Shown in pieces: positions 1 to 11,300 of a stretch of DNA of 64,000 nucleotides; within the stretch, counting starts at the first letter, position 1; every line of letters starts with the position of its first letter. The DNA comes from Branchiostoma lanceolatum (lineage: Eukaryota; Chordata; Leptocardii; Amphioxiformes; Branchiostomatidae). The stretch is from positions 14,806,964-14,870,963 of the forward strand of contig NC_089729.1 in NCBI RefSeq assembly GCF_035083965.1, written 5' to 3'. Under the pieces are notes generated by a model. That model saw only the letters and a list, made by a program, of their open reading frames with translations. It did no database searches and was not told the origin of the DNA. The position numbers and the translations under genes were made by a program.

Positions 1-165
1 TCAGAGGGCTGAACCCATTTTAATCCAACGGAACCCGCCAGAACCCATCTCCCTGCTAATGAGGGTTCATAGTCACTGGACCATGGTAATTATGAACCCA
101 CTGAAAATTGACCAGAACTCACTTTAACCCTCAAAACCCGAATTCACCCCATTTAACCCATCTGG

Positions 166-252
166 ATAGACACCCTTGGTTATCCCAAACACGCTCCGCT
201 GGAGCACATCCTGGATATTCAAAACCTGCACCCTTGGCTTGGGACGTGTTCT
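166..252 (+). repeat. Direct repeat, first copy (second copy at 1230-1321)
   Basis: This segment, beginning TCTGGATAGACACCCTTGG and ending GACGTGTTCTGG, recurs almost unchanged at 1230-1321. In the second copy the sequence runs on into further satellite-like sequence with TCTGGATA and CCAGAA motifs. In this copy it stops abruptly at the edge of an inverted-repeat arm at 253. The simplest reading is that the arm was inserted into older satellite-like DNA. No coding content is seen in 1-252. Confidence 0.75.
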
Positions 253-520
253 GGCGAAGCAGCCAAACAATACGTCTTGACTCTGTGAATGCTGATTCCG
301 ACGTGATGACGAGTTTCTATTGCTATTAGAACCACATGTACAGCCCGTTCCAAAGGGGTTGTACATCATGTAAGTAGGGTATTCATGCTCTAATACTAAA
401 CGGACAACCGTTGCACATGACACGGCTTCTTACAGTGAAGTTTGCCCGTTCACAGGACTACGTTGGTCCGTTGGTGGGATGCAATCAGCTCAGAGTTTTC
501 CCATCAAGATCCAGACCGTC

Positions 521-899
521 CGCTCTTCTGCTGACTATCCCATATGTCGGCAAATCATCGGGCGACGTTTCTGGATATGCAGAATCCGCTCTTCTGCTGA
601 CTATCCCAATATGTCGGCAAATGGCGACACTTCTGCTGACTATCCCATATGTCGGCAAATCATCGGGCGACGTTTCTGGATATCCAGAATCCGCTCTTAA
701 ATTCTGCTGACTATCCCAATAAGTCGGCAAATGGCGACGTTTCTGGATATCCAGAATCCGCTCTTCTGCTGACTATCCCAATATGTCGGCAAATGGCGAC
801 GTTTCTGGATATCCAGAATCCGCTCTTCTGCTGACTATCCCAATATGTCGGCAAATGGCGACACTTCTGGATATCCAGAATCCGCTCTTCTGCTGACGA
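521..899 (+). repeat. Satellite, ~62-bp unit, about six copies
   Basis: Six units follow one another, each beginning TCCGCTCTTCTGCTGAC, then ATGTCGGCAAAT, and mostly ending in the 16-base palindrome TTCTGGATATCCAGAA. Unit length varies slightly: an insert ATCATCGG in two units and AAAT in one. The track lies directly inside the left inverted arm that ends at 520. Open frames through the array come from its composition and are not genes. Confidence 0.85.
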
Positions 900-1229
900 C
901 CGCCCGCAGTGATTGTTTACGCCCGGGTTTCCATTGTTTGATTCGCGATGAATCACGGCGAATGATTAGAGTAGAGCTCATCGTGGCTTCCATTTGTTAA
1001 ATCATGACCCAAAAAACATTCTGGGGATGTTACATTTGTGACGTGTGCATAACGGAGTGTCGCCATCTTTGGTTAAATTTGTTAGAAAGGACCAGCGCGC
1101 AGCGGCTGAATTGATTCTACACAAACCCGGCGCTGATAAAACAAAGATGGCGACCTTCTGGCTACGATAATCACATGCAAGATAGTCTCCGCCTTTTAAA
1201 ACACGAAGCTCCTCCCCCAAGAGCACGAT

Positions 1230-1321
1230 CTGGATAGACACCCTTGGTTATCCCAAACACGCTCCGCTGGAGCACATCCTGGATATCCAAAACCTGCACC
1301 CTTGGCTTGGGACGTGTTCTG
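1230..1321 (+). repeat. Direct repeat, second copy (first at 166-252)
   Basis: Nearly identical to 166-252. It continues to the right into CTATCCAGAAACTGCTCC and then TTCTGGATA motifs related to the 62-bp satellite, which the first copy lacks. Confidence 0.75.
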
Positions 1322-1556
1322 GCTATCCAGAAACTGCTCCTGAGCGGATTCTGGATAGAGCGCTAGCGACGTTTCTGGATACAACAGGGCCGGACGAATA
1401 GAACGCGGGGATTGTGACAGTAGGTCAATGAACAACATCTGCTTGAGGAGTAGGGCCGAATTTTTATTAAAGTTAACCCTTGCCAGTTAAGCGATCATAC
1501 AACTTCCTTGGGTGAAGGAAAAGAAAAAGAAAGAAACAGTTATAAATAATGCAATA

Positions 1557-1640
1557 AAAAGATATTTCTTAAAGGCATCCAATTCAATGTAACGTCAGTG
1601 CAATCTTTTTTCACCATAACCTCCAACCGACAGATAAGCC
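1557..1640 (+). repeat. Direct repeat of ~84 bp (other copy 2658-2740)
   Basis: Begins AAAAGATATTTCTTAAAGG and ends CCGACAGATAAGCCC. A copy with about eight differences lies at 2658-2740 in the same orientation. 1640-1980 shows no recognisable gene or repeat. Confidence 0.7.
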
Positions 1641-2132
1641 CAGGGATGGGATAACAGTTTCTGTGTTACATTACGTAGAGTACAGTTGTCCATTTACGTT
1701 AATCATGTACCGCCATGCAACTAGGAATGGAAAGTAAAACTTAATACTGATTACGGGTGAGCCCAGGGTACTGCCCCCTCTCATGTCTGGACAGATTTGA
1801 CTGTCGACACCATGGTAGTGAATTGCACAATGTATCCAGTGGGTAGATATGATTAGATGACTAATAGATCAGTGACAGATCATTCTCCTTATAGCAGAGC
1901 CGAACCCGCGTTTACCTCGTTCCGGTGAATGCAGGTAGTTTCTACGGCCGCGGATTCAGCTCTGCCATAAAATAATGTGACATCACGTCAGCACCGCACC
2001 ACCAAAAGCGACTGCTATGTCTGTAGCCCTTACCGAGTCGCTGTGTGGTTTCCGACTAGATGTACGTAAAGACGCCGGCCTTTTATTGTTGCAGCAGTAT
2101 GTGACAATAGCACTGCCGGGAACCTCTAACCA

Positions 2133-2219
2133 CCGACAACACCCCATGTCACCCTTAACGAGAAATCGAATCCTCGCGAACTTGAATGCATTCATAGTAA
2201 TAAGACCAATCTTTATTGA
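2133..2219 (+). repeat. Dispersed repeat, inverted copy at 5898-6008
   Basis: The block runs from CCGACAACACCCCATGTCA to AAGACCAATCTTTATTG and reappears on the opposite strand at 5898-6008, with an extra ~20 bases in the second copy. It is an unclassified dispersed element. Open frames across both copies are shared because the DNA is shared. Confidence 0.65.
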
Positions 2220-2494
2220 GTACAGCATGCTGTCTGCCAAAGCGTAATGCCGCCTTTGGTAGGCGTGTGTCTCTTAATGGTTCCGACACGTCCCGTGACC
2301 CGTCTGGGACCTCCCATACGATTCCTATCAACGCGTACGTGACTGTCAATGGAGACCGCCTTCTTTTTTTTTTACTCAAAACAGTTTTAAACACATTGCC
2401 GGTATTGCGTCTTTACACCGGCAGGTATCGGCTCATTTGTAAAGCGTTTGCCGATTTTTAGCGCATCTTTTAAGTCAACTTGTCGAGGATTTAA

Positions 2495-2652
2495 AAAAAA
2501 AAAATTGGTGCAGTTATCCGGCATTGGTGATAATGCGTGGTGCAGATATGCGGAGTCACTAACAATGCAGTGAATGGGAACCGGTTTGGGGTTTGGCGCA
2601 ATTAAATGGAAGGTGCGTTTATCCGAGGTGCAATTAAGTGGCTTCTACTGTA
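2495..2652 (-). mobile_element. Pogo/Tigger-like element end (non-autonomous)
   Basis: On the minus strand the segment starts CAGTAGAAGCCACTTAATT, then GCACCTCGGATAAACGCACC, and continues with further 'pyrimidine-rich box, TAATTGCGCC' spacing. This resembles the TIR style of pogo/Tigger elements of the Tc1/mariner superfamily, which start CAGTAGAA and target TA. Only one end was found, so it is a fragment or a solo end. Family assignment rests on terminus resemblance alone. Confidence 0.4.
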
Positions 2653-2657
2653 CAATC

Positions 2658-2740
2658 AAAAGATATTTCTTAAAGGTATGCAATTCAATGTAACGTTAGT
2701 ACAATTTTTTTCACCATAACTTCCAACCGACGGATAAGCC
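2658..2740 (+). repeat. Direct repeat of ~84 bp (other copy 1557-1640)
   Basis: Second copy of the repeat described at 1557. It begins directly beyond the pogo-like terminus, so the terminus may have been inserted next to or within a larger duplicated unit. Confidence 0.7.
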
Positions 2741-3781
2741 CTACTCTAGAGAATCACCCCTTTGTTTGGCCCATCTCGAGTAGTCATTCCAGGGGTGTTC
2801 ATTATATGCTTAGCAGGGATGAGGCAGAGTCTTTCTGTATGACGGTCTGGATCTTGATGGGAAAACTCTGAGCTGATTCGATCCCACCAACGGGCCAATG
2901 TAGTCCTTTGAACGGGCAAAGTTGCTGTAAGAAGACATGGCATGTGCAACGGCTGTCCGTTTAGTATCAGAGCATGAATACCCTACTTACATAATGTACA
3001 ACCCCTTTAGAACGGGCGGCCCACTACAAGACCCTACGACATATGACATGTATGACATGTGGTTCTAATAGCAATAGAAACTCGTCATCCCGTCGAAGTC
3101 AGCATTCACATAGTCAAGACGTATTGTTTAGCTGTGCTTCATTCAACAGCTGGTACGTACGGAACGTGGCAAACAATGTAGCTGTACACGTCTGTTTTGG
3201 GATGATCATGAGACCTCTCCAAAGAAGGTATGTGTATCAAATCATACTGTGCACCACACGTGAAACAAATCAAAGGAGCGAGTAGAAACAGACGTGATCC
3301 CAATCGAGATTCGAATCACGCCGAAACCGGAGGCCAGATCACAGGCACGCACGCTAGGCTAAAAGGTCGCGACCAGTTAGCCTGGTCAGTTGGAGGCGCT
3401 TGAACCCTCACTGTTACACTACTCCCCCTTTTCTTTCAAGACTCGGTAGAGGCCATTCCAAGACCTTTCGTAGGGAGGCCGTATAATTTTCAGGGGGAGG
3501 GGGGATTCTTGTCTGCGGCATCCGGAAGTCTTGAAAAACAGACAAAAATTGCTAAGATGATTGCATACTAGTTGCTTCGGGCGACTCTCAAGAAATGTCT
3601 TCGTTTTCCTGTAATTAACCACGCCGTTCGGAATGTCCTGGTGCCGATAGGGGCCCAAAATGTTATTTAGCGACTAGTGCGCACATGTTCAAAAATTCGT
3701 TTTCGGCCATTTGGGGATAGAAGATCATTACTTTTTAGGGTCTAGAAACCAAACGACCGTGTAGCATTTAACTGAAACTGG

Positions 3782-3928
3782 TGGAATCGACTCCCAGAAG
3801 AAGTAATCAACGCTCCCTCAGTCAATGCCTTCAAAGCCAGATTCGACAGGTACATGGAAGTTCACCCTGTTAAGTACAACCACAGAGCTTTGGAACATCC
3901 ACACAAACCCACCATGACAGTTGAGTGA
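3782..3928 (+). mobile_element. LINE 3' end: C-terminal tail of a non-LTR reverse transcriptase
   Basis: The frame reads WNRLPEEVINAPSVNAFKAR, then FDRYMEVHPVKYN, and ends at a natural stop. The pattern 'WN-x-LP-x-x-V-x-x-APS-x-x-x-FK-x-x-x-D' is the well-known extreme C terminus of CR1-like and related LINE polymerases. Sequence just upstream, around 3735-3780, looks like a decayed continuation, but no palm motif is visible. It is a 5'-truncated copy, as is usual for LINEs. 3141-3780 shows nothing else recognisable. Confidence 0.75.
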
Positions 3929-4333
3929 AAAGGAATTCAACAATGAAGAGCGGTCTAAACTGGAACAGTCCTACCTGACCGAAAATTCTACTCTACTCTT
4001 CTCTACTCTATTGCCATGTCGCCTGTCATCGACTACAGGAGTCAGTGATAATGACAATCTTTCAATCAGACTGTTGTAGTAAGGGTATTTGCAGAAACAA
4101 TAATATGCACGAAGGTCAATTCGGTTGCCCCATTCATATTTATGTGCCAAACTAGCTGTATCATGATCAGTTTGCCGAAGAGTCTTGTTCACTAAAATTC
4201 CAAGTGGTCTAAGCGGGGAGAGGTCAAGGGTCAACATGGTAAATCATATTTGAAATCACTGTATACTGGCTACCACAGAATTGTCAGTCCCGAAATGAAG
4301 CGTTCAAAAACTTTGGTTTCCCTAGCATTGGTT

Positions 4334-5229
4334 GCAGGCTTCTCGTACGGCGACCTGTCAACTTATTGGGGCCAGATTATTTGGCTGGCAACCAGTCACT
4401 GGCTGGCAACCGTACCTGCTGGGGCCCGGTCCCGGGCCCGTATCTGCTTGGGGTCTCGTAAACGCCGTGGATCCGGTTACAGGATCCCAAGCAGAGACGG
4501 GTCCCCAGCAGATATGGTCCCCAGCAGATATGGTCCCCAGCCACGCTCCTCCGCAGCGTCCTAATAAACAGCACTATTCCAACACTGAATGCGTGTACGA
4601 GTCCTTTCTGGAATACATTATACGCATGAGCGCTAAGTGGCGCGGCGCCTGGGTTCGTCACACAGACGGTCCTGGGAAAGAGATCGTATTTTCCGCCAAT
4701 AGCATGCTGGGAGAAGCAAACTGTCCTGGGAACGTGTTGATTATTGGCGGGGAATCCAAAACTCGCTTCCGTAGCAAACTCCCTTCCGTGGCTAAATCCC
4801 TTCCGTGACATAACTCCCCTTTGTAAAGGGGTATCTTAACAGCGCCAACAATAAGGTACTTTGTAAATCTTCGTTTCTTCGAACGTATCACCATTGTACA
4901 GCATTTTACCCCCAAAAATCGTCAACTTGCGTCTTGTTTTAGGCCGTGCTAGTTAGAAGAAATAACGGTTAAATGAAGAAGATCGCCCATACTGGCGTGC
5001 ACACATAACTATACTGGGGATCTGTCAACAAACAAAACAAAACAAAACAAAAGAAAACAGACAGCTGTGAATTCCAGAAAATTTCTTTGTTGACCTTGAT
5101 CTGACATAAATCTATTTCTATGTCCACGATTTAAACCTATGGCTTCTCCGGGGCGCTGGGTACGAGCGTGGTCCACTGCCGAAGAATCTGGCCCCAATAA
5201 GTTGAAACTTCGTCGTGGGAGAAGTCTGC
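4334..5229. repeat. Segment bounded by ~45-bp inverted repeats
   Basis: 4334-4378 and 5185-5229 are imperfect inverted copies sharing the exact block ACTTATTGGGGCCAGATT. The interior left side is GC-rich, with its own short inverted pairs (TGGGGCCCGGTCCCGGGCCC; AGCAGATATGGTCCCC twice). Overlapping frames on both strands come from this GC-rich palindromic composition. It is probably a non-autonomous DNA element, but no target duplication was seen. Confidence 0.4.
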
Positions 5230-6287
5230 AACGGAGGCTAGAATTTCCCGTCTTCAATTAATTGTACAGTTAAACACTAGCAGTTAAATGAGCAAAGGAT
5301 AGGTGTCACAAGTCTGTCAGTGTAATATAACTAGCTGCTGCTGCGCAGCGCGCCTGCGGAGCTGGTGTGCTTATACGAATAACGTCGTTATATCAACAAA
5401 CGTTAGGATTGCCAAGAATCATTTACTCACGGTATACATGTTATATGTAATTACCGTCTTTGTTTTCCTAATGATAAGGTCCATTATGCGACACTTTTTG
5501 GTCGCCTCCTGTTAGCAAGGGTCTTTATGAAAGCTATACATGTGTAATCATGGAAGAAATGAGGTGCCATTTTTACCTTCTCTTCTTCGTAAACTCCGAA
5601 GAGAACTAACTTTCCTGTCTATTCACAAACTGCACAGACATATTATGGGAAAGACGTGCGCATGTCACGTGACGGTAGAGTTCTCATTATCTCCGTGGTA
5701 AAGAGTTACAATATCACACTTGACAGTCAGTGGCACGAAGGCCTAAACATAGTGAACGCCAATGTTCAATAGATTTAGAAAACTATGGGATTGCGAGATG
5801 ACTGTTTACCCCAAGAACAGAAAACATCAACTGTTTACTGAAAGGGAATATACAAACTGTTTACATTATCGGAAAAATATAAAGAGACGCACGCCTGCAA
5901 TAAAGATTGGTCTCTACCCGTACACTGTCTTATTACTGTGAATGTATCTAAGTTCGCGGGAATTTGATTGCGCGTTAAGGATGACATGGGGTACCGGGTG
6001 TTGTCGGCGGTTTTAGGTTCGCTGGCACTTACTGATTTCACTCACTGTGTCCTGAGACGTCTTTCCTGAGAATTTGAAATTTACTGTTTTATTACATAAA
6101 CGTGGCCCTAACAAGAGGTGGAATCTACGGTGTTATCGCACTGTGTTGTCATGCTTGAGTCATGTGAAGTTACTTAATGAACGAAATAATCTCCCTCACT
6201 TTCCGTCCATCCATTTCAGCGCAGTACGACCAAAACAGCCTGCTGCATGATGTCATATTTCTGCCACTACACATCGTACATTGCGTG
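5230..6287. other. Non-coding stretch upstream of the sulfotransferase
   Basis: Apart from the inverted copy of the dispersed repeat at 5898-6008, I see no gene, RNA or classified element here. Promoter sequence for the downstream gene should lie in this stretch, but no convincing core element was picked out. Confidence 0.5.
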
Positions 6288-6323
6288 ATGCAACCTCAGA
6301 CCCCCCATGAACAGGCAGTAATC

Positions 6324-7517
6324 ATGACGTCGCAACGTTGTCGGAAGAGGATCTTCATTCTGATTTCTCTCATCTTATTATTTATGGTTTCGTACAACCG
6401 TTTCTATGCTTATGTTTATAAAAACAAGCATACGGATCAAGATATGCATGGAAAGGTTCAGCAAAGGAGTAAGCTACAGAAGCACGAGGTTCCAATGAAG
6501 GCCCGAAGAACTGCGATTCTCATCATGTCCCAGATGAGAAGTGGCTCCTCATTCGTGGCTGAGATCTTCAACCAACATCCGGGAGCTTTTTACGTGTTTG
6601 AACCGCTCTGGGCGGTGAGCTATCTGTCCAATGGAAAGTACAACAACGCCACCTGGCAACGCAGCATGATGACTGCACTGATGACGTGTCAATTCGAGGG
6701 ATAAGAACAATTCTTGTCGTTTTACCTGAATAGTGTGAACTTTAATGCTGTTCCGAAAAGTGAAGCGTTGCGCAGTGTTTGTAGGTATTTCAGCAAAAAA
6801 TATCCACGAATCAAGAAGACATGCCCTATACCGTCCATCCCTGGTGTTCTGGGCAGGGCTTGCAGGGCGAAGAAGTTTACTGTCTTCAAGACTATTCGTA
6901 TCACAGACATCGACTTGATTTGGTCTACTCTGAAAAAGATCGAAAACGAAATAGACCTAAAAATTATCCATTTGGTGAGGGACCCGAGAGGCACCATAGC
7001 CTCTCGGATGGGCGTGAAATACAAGCATGTCAAACGGGCGTCATATGCGGGCATGGACGTTAGAGAATACGACCTGTATGGTCTTTGTCGTCGTACATTG
7101 AAGAACGTACAACAAGAATCAGGGACAAACAATTTCCTACGAGACAAATACGCTCTGGTCAGGTATGAAGACATCATCGAAGATATAACAGGTATGATAG
7201 AGAGACTGTACAGCTTTGCCGGCGTCCCTAGTCACCCGCATGTTCTGCGCTGGATGCGATTCCACACGAAATCGGCAGGGGGCGGGCCGTTCTCCAGGAC
7301 GAGAAATGCAAAGAAAACTGCCAATGACTGGCGGTCCAAACTCGCTTTCAGTCAAGTCAAAACCATACAAGAGTACTGTGCCGAAACGATGCATCTTTTG
7401 GGATACAAGTTTATAGCTGATGACAGGATGTTGAAAAATAGGTCACTATCTCTTCTAGAACGTAATCAAAATGTAATGGGCGTACAGTCGGAGATATATC
7501 CATATATATATGCATAA
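6324..7517 (+). pseudogene. Golgi carbohydrate sulfotransferase (CHST1/3-type), interrupted by one in-frame stop
   Basis: A single continuous frame of 398 codons has one TAA at 6702-6704 and no frameshift. The predicted type II Golgi enzyme has a short basic cytosolic tail and an anchor (FILISLILLFMVSY). It then shows the 5'-PAPS phosphosulfate-binding loop (SQMRSGSSFVAEIF) and the 3'-phosphate-binding motif (IIHLVRDPRGTIASRM). These are hallmarks of the Gal/GalNAc/GlcNAc 6-O-sulfotransferase family, which transfers sulfate from PAPS to glycan hydroxyls. Total length is close to human CHST1 (about 411 aa), and the frame ends naturally at 7517. The stop falls between the two PAPS motifs, so a protein ending there could not bind PAPS properly. 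The ATG at 6324 sits just before the basic tail; an in-frame ATG at 6288 is an alternative. The long intact frame after the stop suggests a very recent null allele, a sequencing error, or read-through. Confidence 0.85.
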
Positions 7518-8154
7518 AGCCTCTATGGCTACTATTACGCGTGCGCGGAACATTCCACAAATACCCCGGCACTGATGGGATGGAGACATTCCTTTCAACC
7601 AAACACATAATATAACTCTTTGGCGCGCTCCTGAAGCGTCGCCAAAAAGGACCAGAGAGCCTGCCATGGAGGCTACCATACTAGAATGTTTGTACCACTT
7701 CTGATATCTTCCGACTGCCTTCGCGTGTTACATAGATCTCAAGAGATGGTCTTGAATGCTTAACGTGTCTTCAAGTGGAATATTCGTTACTGCTAAGTTA
7801 CAGTCCGCTCTGTTCACATTGTATTAGCCTTGCTTGCCAATATGAAAACAGGAGTTCGAAGCTCTCTCACCTCCGTCAAATATTCAGTTTTACTTATGTC
7901 ATGTTTAATTGCTTATCAATAATTCATTAAATGTGTCAATTGAACACTTCTTGTCACTTTACGGTGAACGTATCTATTGTGATAGTGTAGTTTATAGTTT
8001 GACATTGTTTATATGCATATTACGAGAAGTTGCGTATGAAATATTGCATTAATCAGTACAAGTGTTTAAAAGTACTTAGTTATCAAAGTCGGACTTGTCC
8101 CGTTACAAGCAAGGGTTTGATTAAATAAGCCATAAGATAATCATCAACCAAGAG

Positions 8155-8201
8155 TAAATAAAGACGAAGCCTGTGTCATATGTAGTCAGTTGTCAAATAA
8201 A
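8155..8201 (+). terminator. Candidate poly(A) signals after the sulfotransferase
   Basis: Two AATAAA hexamers lie 640-690 bases past the sulfotransferase stop, in AT-rich sequence. They are plausible 3'-end signals for that transcript, placed just upstream of the FAS1 gene. Assignment is by motif only. 7518-8150 shows no gene. Confidence 0.35.
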
Positions 8202-8349
8202 TAGAGTCTGACCTTTGACCCTAAAACTAATTAGGGGAGGGGGTTATCGTTGTTGGTAATAAGATCTAGCCACGTCAGACTGAGGAGAAGAACTTAGCTC
8301 ACCAGAAATCAGTTCGGATAGATTGAGTCTATCGACACTACCTACAACG

Positions 8350-11300
8350 ATGAGGTATCTGCTTGTACTTCTCCCTCTCTGCTGGTTGGTTGGAGCCCAG
8401 AACGACGTTGTCGACGTCATGAATAAGCTCGGTTTAAGGACCACGGTGCAGCTGCTGGGGGTGGCAAACCTCATCCCCGTTTTGCAAGCCAGAGGTACGG
8501 TAATGGCCTAGCACTCTTACGGATCTCGAGGCTAGCAAACGCTTTCATCTGAACAATGTGTAGAGGCAAAGAACGAAAATCTGTATCATACTGTATTGGT
8601 TTTTCTTCAGGAAAATGTAGCTTATACGTAACAGTAATACTATTGTAGAAATTTAAAAAAACCCTGCCGGACTGCTGTTTAAGTTTTATTGGGGCCTTCA
8701 CCTTTGACATATTACCCACAATGCAATTCAATGCACAGACGCAGTTGGAACCGTGAATATCATTACCATCGCATTATAGTAACTTCGATTGGTGTACTTA
8801 GTATTTTGAATCTTTGATCAACATGTCTTTTCTGTTATGCCCACAGAATCATGCACGGTGTTTGCGCCGACCGATGAGGCTTTTTCTAATCTTCCAACTG
8901 ATCTAAAGGAGCAGTTATTGTCCAGCAAGATGTTTCTGATAGAGGTCAGCAAATTAACTTGTTGTCTTTAATACCGTAATGACGCCACCATGCAGGATAG
9001 GCAATTATTGCAACTGAGTAGAATATACAATTCTTGGTGGTCCAATGCCTCTCTTTTGCATGTGGAAGGGGGGGGGGGGCGCTTTGTAACAGAATGGTTT
9101 TCTCTTCTCGAGACCGGGGGGAAGTATGACATAGAAATTGGTACCGTTGAAAACATGTCATTCTGTACAGAGCGCTAGAAAATGAATGTCAAGCCCGTGT
9201 AATAAAACAGTGAGAGGGTGGCTCCTGTTTGTAAGTTTGCAAATGCCAACTTGACTGTAGTGTCTGAAATGATACAGAGTTAGCCCTTATTTGTATCATG
9301 CCACTCCTTTTCTCACACCGTCAGCCAATTGTTGCCTTCGTATTCGGAGGCTTTGTTTTCGATGTGTCTGTTTGCTTGTGTGTCAATGGTTATCTAAATA
9401 AAGTAGAGTGGCTTCACGCCAGGGCGCTGACAGAAAATTAGGTCAAAGGGCCCAAAACGGTCCTCGAATAGGTTTTCTTTAAGTTATTTCCTGTCTCCAA
9501 TTTCTTGCTATATACATGTTAGTAGCTTTATGAGAGTCGTTGTGAAAAATGCATTAGACTGAATCAGTGAAAAAGTCACAAGAACATAGATAAAACCAGA
9601 AATAAAACAAGGAATACATAAAAACTTAAAAGCAGGTTTGATATCTTTGATGTTTTGTTGAAACAGGTGCTTCTGTTCCATGTGAGCCCCAATACAACTA
9701 TGTCGACCGACTGGAAGAACAACCAGCTTGTGATGACTCTTCTAGAAACTATTTCGATTCGAATCAACAAGTATCCATCGACAGTTGTAAGTAATTGCCA
9801 TAAATAGATATATCTATTTGAATTTTTCTTTCAACCGTTACATTTTTTTTTGCAATTAGATTACGACAGAAGTAATAAAAGCTGCTTTCTATTTTGGTAT
9901 TTTCTAACAGGGGAATTTGTTCCAAAACTATTTGTCTTATAAAAACCGTTACGGTGCTAGCTGTATGTCTTATAGAGTGCAAAAGTTATATCAAGCCATT
10001 TTAACTGACTTGATAAAGTGACACAGTTCGATAGAAAATAGAAAGAAATTAGCCTTACTTTGGAAAAGTCTCACAAGCCGATAATGGAACAACAATGTTT
10101 TCCTATTTCTTTATACAACATGTATAACATGTATAACATGTATAACATTTACACAACCCCTTCTCATGTCCCCGGTTTATACTGCGCATGCGTAGTGTGT
10201 GGCATTGTGGGAGATTTTTTTAAAGTTGAAGGACATGGATGCCTAGACATAGTATCTAGCATCAGGCAAGGACTGTTGGCAAGTTAGAGGCCTTTACCTT
10301 TGTCCTCGCTCATGCGCAGTTCAAATCGTGAACCGGCTTATTGAAAACGCTGTCGGTTTCTCTTAAGGGAAAGCTTCACAAAATATGGAAAATCCTACAT
10401 GTACTATGCTATATATTCCAAAGTCAAATTCTTACTTTAAGTTGTTTCACATAAGTCAGTCATAGTTTAAGGATCTTTCACCATTTGCAAATTATGCCGT
10501 GCTGACGTTTTATCACCTGATAATTGTGGCACACTGAACACTGACGTCATATAATTCAATTATCAGGTGAGATTATCGCCTTCTCACCTGATAATTGAAT
10601 TATATAGTTTTCCTTTAAACGTTAACCAGTTACCTTTTCCCCAACTTCTAGGCGATGACAGCTGACGGAGGCGTGATTAGTAGCCCTGACAACAAGGCTA
10701 GTAACGGGGTGGTGCACGTGATCGATCAGGTTCTGTACCCCCTGCCCTTTGACACCATCGCCAACGAAGTAGGCATGGTCGGCCAGTTGTACGAGTTGAG
10801 CAAAGTCATCGAAAAGGCTGGTTTTGGAAAAATATTAAGTGGTAAGATCATTCATTAGATGTTTGCTTTTATTGATAATTTTTGGGATATTTGGGATTTA
10901 TTACATTTTTTTCTTTGCTCAGAAATATCTTGCATGTTTCAAGTTTTGTGAAAAATGTATCATACACGTACACGTACATGTACATATATATAGCGACTCT
11001 GCTTCAATCTATTCTTACCTCTTTTGACCATTACTGATTTTAATTTTAAAAAAAATCTACGCTGAGCAAGAAGTGATTTGTTTATGTCTCCAGGGGACTT
11101 CAACTTACCCACAATACACCACACAGCGCATGCACAGTTTAAACCATGAATCGACTTATTGTGGCTTGATGTATTTCGTTTTTTTTTTTGGCAGATGACG
11201 GACCTCTTACCTTCTTTGCTCCAACCGACGACGCTTTCCAGAAGCTGCCTAACGCTACTTTACAGAACCTTCTGAAGAACGTCACGGCATTGGAAGACGT

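Larger units (their letters stand above)
253..3141. mobile_element. Putative foldback/TIR element with ~270-bp inverted arms
   Basis: The left arm (253-520) and right arm (2841-3141) are inverted copies of each other. They share the block GACGGTCTGGATCTTGATGG at the inner edge and the block CAATAGAAACTCGTCA nearer the outer edge, with scattered mismatches and small indels. Long arms around a 2.3-kb centre suggest a foldback or non-autonomous DNA transposon. No transposase frame is seen inside, and no target-site duplication could be fixed at the outer edges. The interior carries a satellite (521-899), a copy of the 166-252 repeat and a pogo-like end, so it is composite. Confidence 0.5.

Noticed and set aside
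521-899. CRISPR-like regular array
   Set aside because: Units are contiguous with no unique spacers, and the genome is animal.
4332-4915. Three overlapping frames of 85-158 codons
   Set aside because: GC-rich palindromic sequence inside an inverted-repeat element. No domain, no start context, and both strands open equally.
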